A stretch of DNA of 64,000 nt from Parapedobacter koreensis (lineage in GTDB: Bacteria; Bacteroidota; Bacteroidia; Sphingobacteriales; Sphingobacteriaceae). The stretch is taken from contig NZ_FNZR01000005.1 of the NCBI RefSeq assembly GCF_900109365.1, positions 304,898 through 368,897 on the forward strand, read 5' to 3'. This document shows positions 62,501-64,000 of this stretch, in pieces (position 1 is the stretch's first letter; every line of letters begins with the position of its first letter). Under the pieces are notes generated by a model. That model was not told where the DNA came from, did not search any database, and was given only the letters and a program-made list of their open reading frames with translations. Position numbers and translations under genes: made by a program.

Positions 62501-62520
62501 AGGGTTTTCTATAAAATCAT

Positions 62521-62528
62521 TACTTTTG
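62521..62528 (+). promoter_or_regulatory. -7 promoter box TACTTTTG of def
   Basis: TAnnTTTG ending four bases before the def ATG at 62533. It is divergent from the xseAB box, 20 bases away. Confidence 0.55.
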
Positions 62529-62532
62529 TACC

Positions 62533-63102
62533 ATGAAATTACCTATCATCGCCTATGGCGACCCTGTTCTGAAGCGGAAAGGAATAGCAATCGAAAAAGA
62601 TTATCCCGATTTGCAAGCGTTGATAGCCAATATGTTTGAAACCATGTATGCGGCACATGGGGTGGGATTGGCTGCGCCGCAGATAGGCCTTTCTATCCGT
62701 TTGTTTGTGATAGATGCTAGCCCGTTTGCGGATGATGAACCGACGCTTAATGATTTTAAGAAGGTCTTCATTAATGCGGAAATGCTCGACGAACATGGGG
62801 AGAAATGGCAGTTTAATGAGGGCTGCTTGAGCATCCCTGAGATTCGGGAGGATGTAAGCCGGTATCCGGATATCCGGATCCACTATTTTGATGAAAATTG
62901 GACGGAACACGAAGAAAGTTTTACAGGCTTGGCTGCCCGGATTGTCCAACATGAGTACGATCACATCGAAGGCAAGCTGTTTACCGAAAAACTGAGCCCG
63001 CTGCGAAAGGCCATGATAAAAAGCAAACTGGATGCGATTTCAAGGGGGCAAGTGGATGTGGAGTACAAGATGAAGTTTCCCGCGCTGAAGAAAAAACGCT
63101 GA
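62533..63102 (+). CDS. def: Peptide deformylase
   Basis: A 189-aa metalloenzyme that removes the formyl group from new proteins. Motif 1 GVGLAAPQ (43-50), motif 2 EGCLSIPE (96-103, metal-binding Cys98) and motif 3 HEYDH (140-144, two metal His and catalytic Glu141). All active-site residues are present. The mRNA is probably leaderless. It converges on the TRIC-like gene with nine bases between stops. Confidence 0.97.
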   Translation: MKLPIIAYGDPVLKRKGIAIEKDYPDLQALIANMFETMYAAHGVGLAAPQIGLSIRLFVIDASPFADDEPTLNDFKKVFINAEMLDEHGEKWQFNEGCLSIPEIREDVSRYPDIRIHYFDENWTEHEESFTGLAARIVQHEYDHIEGKLFTEKLSPLRKAMIKSKLDAISRGQVDVEYKMKFPALKKKR

Positions 63103-63111
63103 GGTGCGCGT

Positions 63112-63723
63112 TTATCCGCCCACGATAGGTAAGGTCAGTTGATATTTTACGGATACGATCCGGATAATGGAGACCAAGCTTGCGCTAAGGAAGGCATTGA
63201 GATTATAATCGACTCCCCACATATCGAGCATTACAAACAAGATGGCTCCCGATAAACAGGCCGTAGCGTAGATTTCTTTGCGGAGAATCAATGGGGTTTC
63301 GTTTAATAGGATGTCGCGAATCACACCGCCCATCACCGCAGAGAACATGCCCAGCACGACAGCGGCGATACCGCTGGCTTCAAATGCCAGTGATTTCTGG
63401 ACACCCACTACCGTAAAAAAACCAATGCCTAATGCATCAAACAGGAAGAGCGTCCGCGCTAATTTGCCCAATACCTTCTTAAACAAGACCGCGATTAACA
63501 CACCTGCTAATATGGCTAATAGGTAGTTGCCATCGTCTACCCATACGGGCCGGAGGTTGAGGAAGATGTCACGGAGGCTCCCACCCCCGATAGCGGTGAC
63601 AAAACCAGTGAAAACGGCTCCAAAGATATCGATGCCATGCCGGGAAGCAGCCATGGCTCCGGAAATGGCGAAAACCATCGCGCCAAGCAAATCGATATAG
63701 TATATCAGTTCCAACTGCTGCAC
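63112..63723 (-). CDS. TRIC-like membrane protein (UPF0126/YicG family)
   Basis: A 203-aa protein with six to seven membrane segments in two homologous halves: GAMVFAISGAMAASRHGIDIFGAVF and DALGIGFFTVVGVQKSLAF in outline. Each half carries the family motif IGGGSLRDIFL or MGGVIRDILL. The family includes prokaryotic TRIC-like potassium-permeable channels. It is a single gene; no clear -7 box is seen (TATTTTTA near its start is a near match). Confidence 0.9.
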   Translation of the reverse strand: MQQLELIYYIDLLGAMVFAISGAMAASRHGIDIFGAVFTGFVTAIGGGSLRDIFLNLRPVWVDDGNYLLAILAGVLIAVLFKKVLGKLARTLFLFDALGIGFFTVVGVQKSLAFEASGIAAVVLGMFSAVMGGVIRDILLNETPLILRKEIYATACLSGAILFVMLDMWGVDYNLNAFLSASLVSIIRIVSVKYQLTLPIVGG

Positions 63724-64000
63724 ATTTGCTTGTAAAAATACAATAAATCAGGGCTTATTCCATGCAGTATGCTACACCCATAATAAGGAGTGGTATGGAA
63801 GCGATTGTTTGCCAATGCTGGGCGATGAAAACTTTTTTGATTGATTTATAGTGATTAACGATTTTAATGTGAATTATTTTATTGCATTGCTTTGAAATTG
63901 TAAATAACTATTCTACTTTTGCAGCCCGCAACGGGGGGACGGTTAGTGTTCCTGTCGGTTGGGATAGTTTTTTGAAGGGATACGGGTAGGTTTTTTGCGC
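63724..64000. other. Intergenic region at the window end with a strong promoter
   Basis: No gene is visible. TTTG (63891-63894), 19 bases and TACTTTTG (63914-63921) make an ideal Bacteroidota promoter facing out of the window, in AT-rich DNA. The transcript would begin CAGCCCGCAACGGGGGGACG or nearby, with no start codon in the last 70 bases. This is like the leaders of stable-RNA or long-leader genes, but the gene lies outside the window. Confidence 0.55.

Noticed and set aside
1..64000. CRISPR arrays, restriction-modification, toxin-antitoxin or other defence systems
   Set aside because: No regular spaced repeats and no matching gene pairs were found on either strand.

Overview
The window is chromosomal DNA from a Bacteroidota bacterium, most likely of the family Sphingobacteriaceae. 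The support is a SusC/SusD outer-membrane pair, DUF4293 and DUF6266 proteins, a two-gene DsbD, a SufBCD cluster, and promoters of the Bacteroidota type (TTTG, about 19 bases, TAnnTTTG). The genus cannot be fixed from sequence alone. Gene density is high, codon use looks even, and there is no insertion sequence, integrase, prophage module or CRISPR array. It is mostly ordinary core genome, and I did not find a clear new defence or mobile system.

Layout. 0-5.6 kb: the start of idi at the window edge, a conserved protein of unknown role, kbl (threonine/glycine metabolism), an aspartyl-protease-like protein and typA. 5.6-10.3 kb: a SusC/SusD nutrient-uptake operon. 10.4-20 kb: a CPA1 Na+/H+ antiporter, a tripartite RND efflux operon (outer-membrane factor, pump, adaptor) and its probable two-component regulator. 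20-27.4 kb: small envelope proteins, ung, an Lrp/AsnC regulator, sufBCD and a DUF6266 gene. 27.7-35.9 kb: tRNA-Gly, an FAD oxidoreductase, a lemA-TPM-TPM operon, a TlpA-like thioredoxin, pfkA and a DsbD split over two genes. 36-46 kb: birA, rsfS-ftsH-LUD, a radical SAM protein, a rhomboid protease, a sodium/solute symporter and an S9 peptidase.

46-64 kb: a YifB/ComM-type ATPase, a WecA-like glycosyl-phosphate transferase, a YtxH/holin-like envelope-stress cluster, trmB and trhO (tRNA modification), a Bcr/CflA efflux protein, a five-gene surface-polysaccharide operon (flippase, pyruvyl transferase, methyltransferase, glycosyltransferase, DUF3820), nagA with a dicarboxylate/glutamate symporter, xseA-xseB, def and a TRIC-like channel protein. 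The window ends just after a consensus promoter that points out of it.

Most interesting points. (1) The two-component operon and the efflux operon carry 11-bp-period direct repeats placed exactly 10 bp upstream of their -7 boxes, which suggests one regulator binds both. (2) The RND pump has a perfect EF-hand-type loop in its cytoplasmic linker. (3) A retropepsin-fold secreted protein has His in place of both catalytic Asp residues. (4) Seven genes have a -7 box only 3-7 bases before the start codon, implying leaderless mRNAs. (5) A 16-bp perfect hairpin abuts the start codon of the radical SAM gene.
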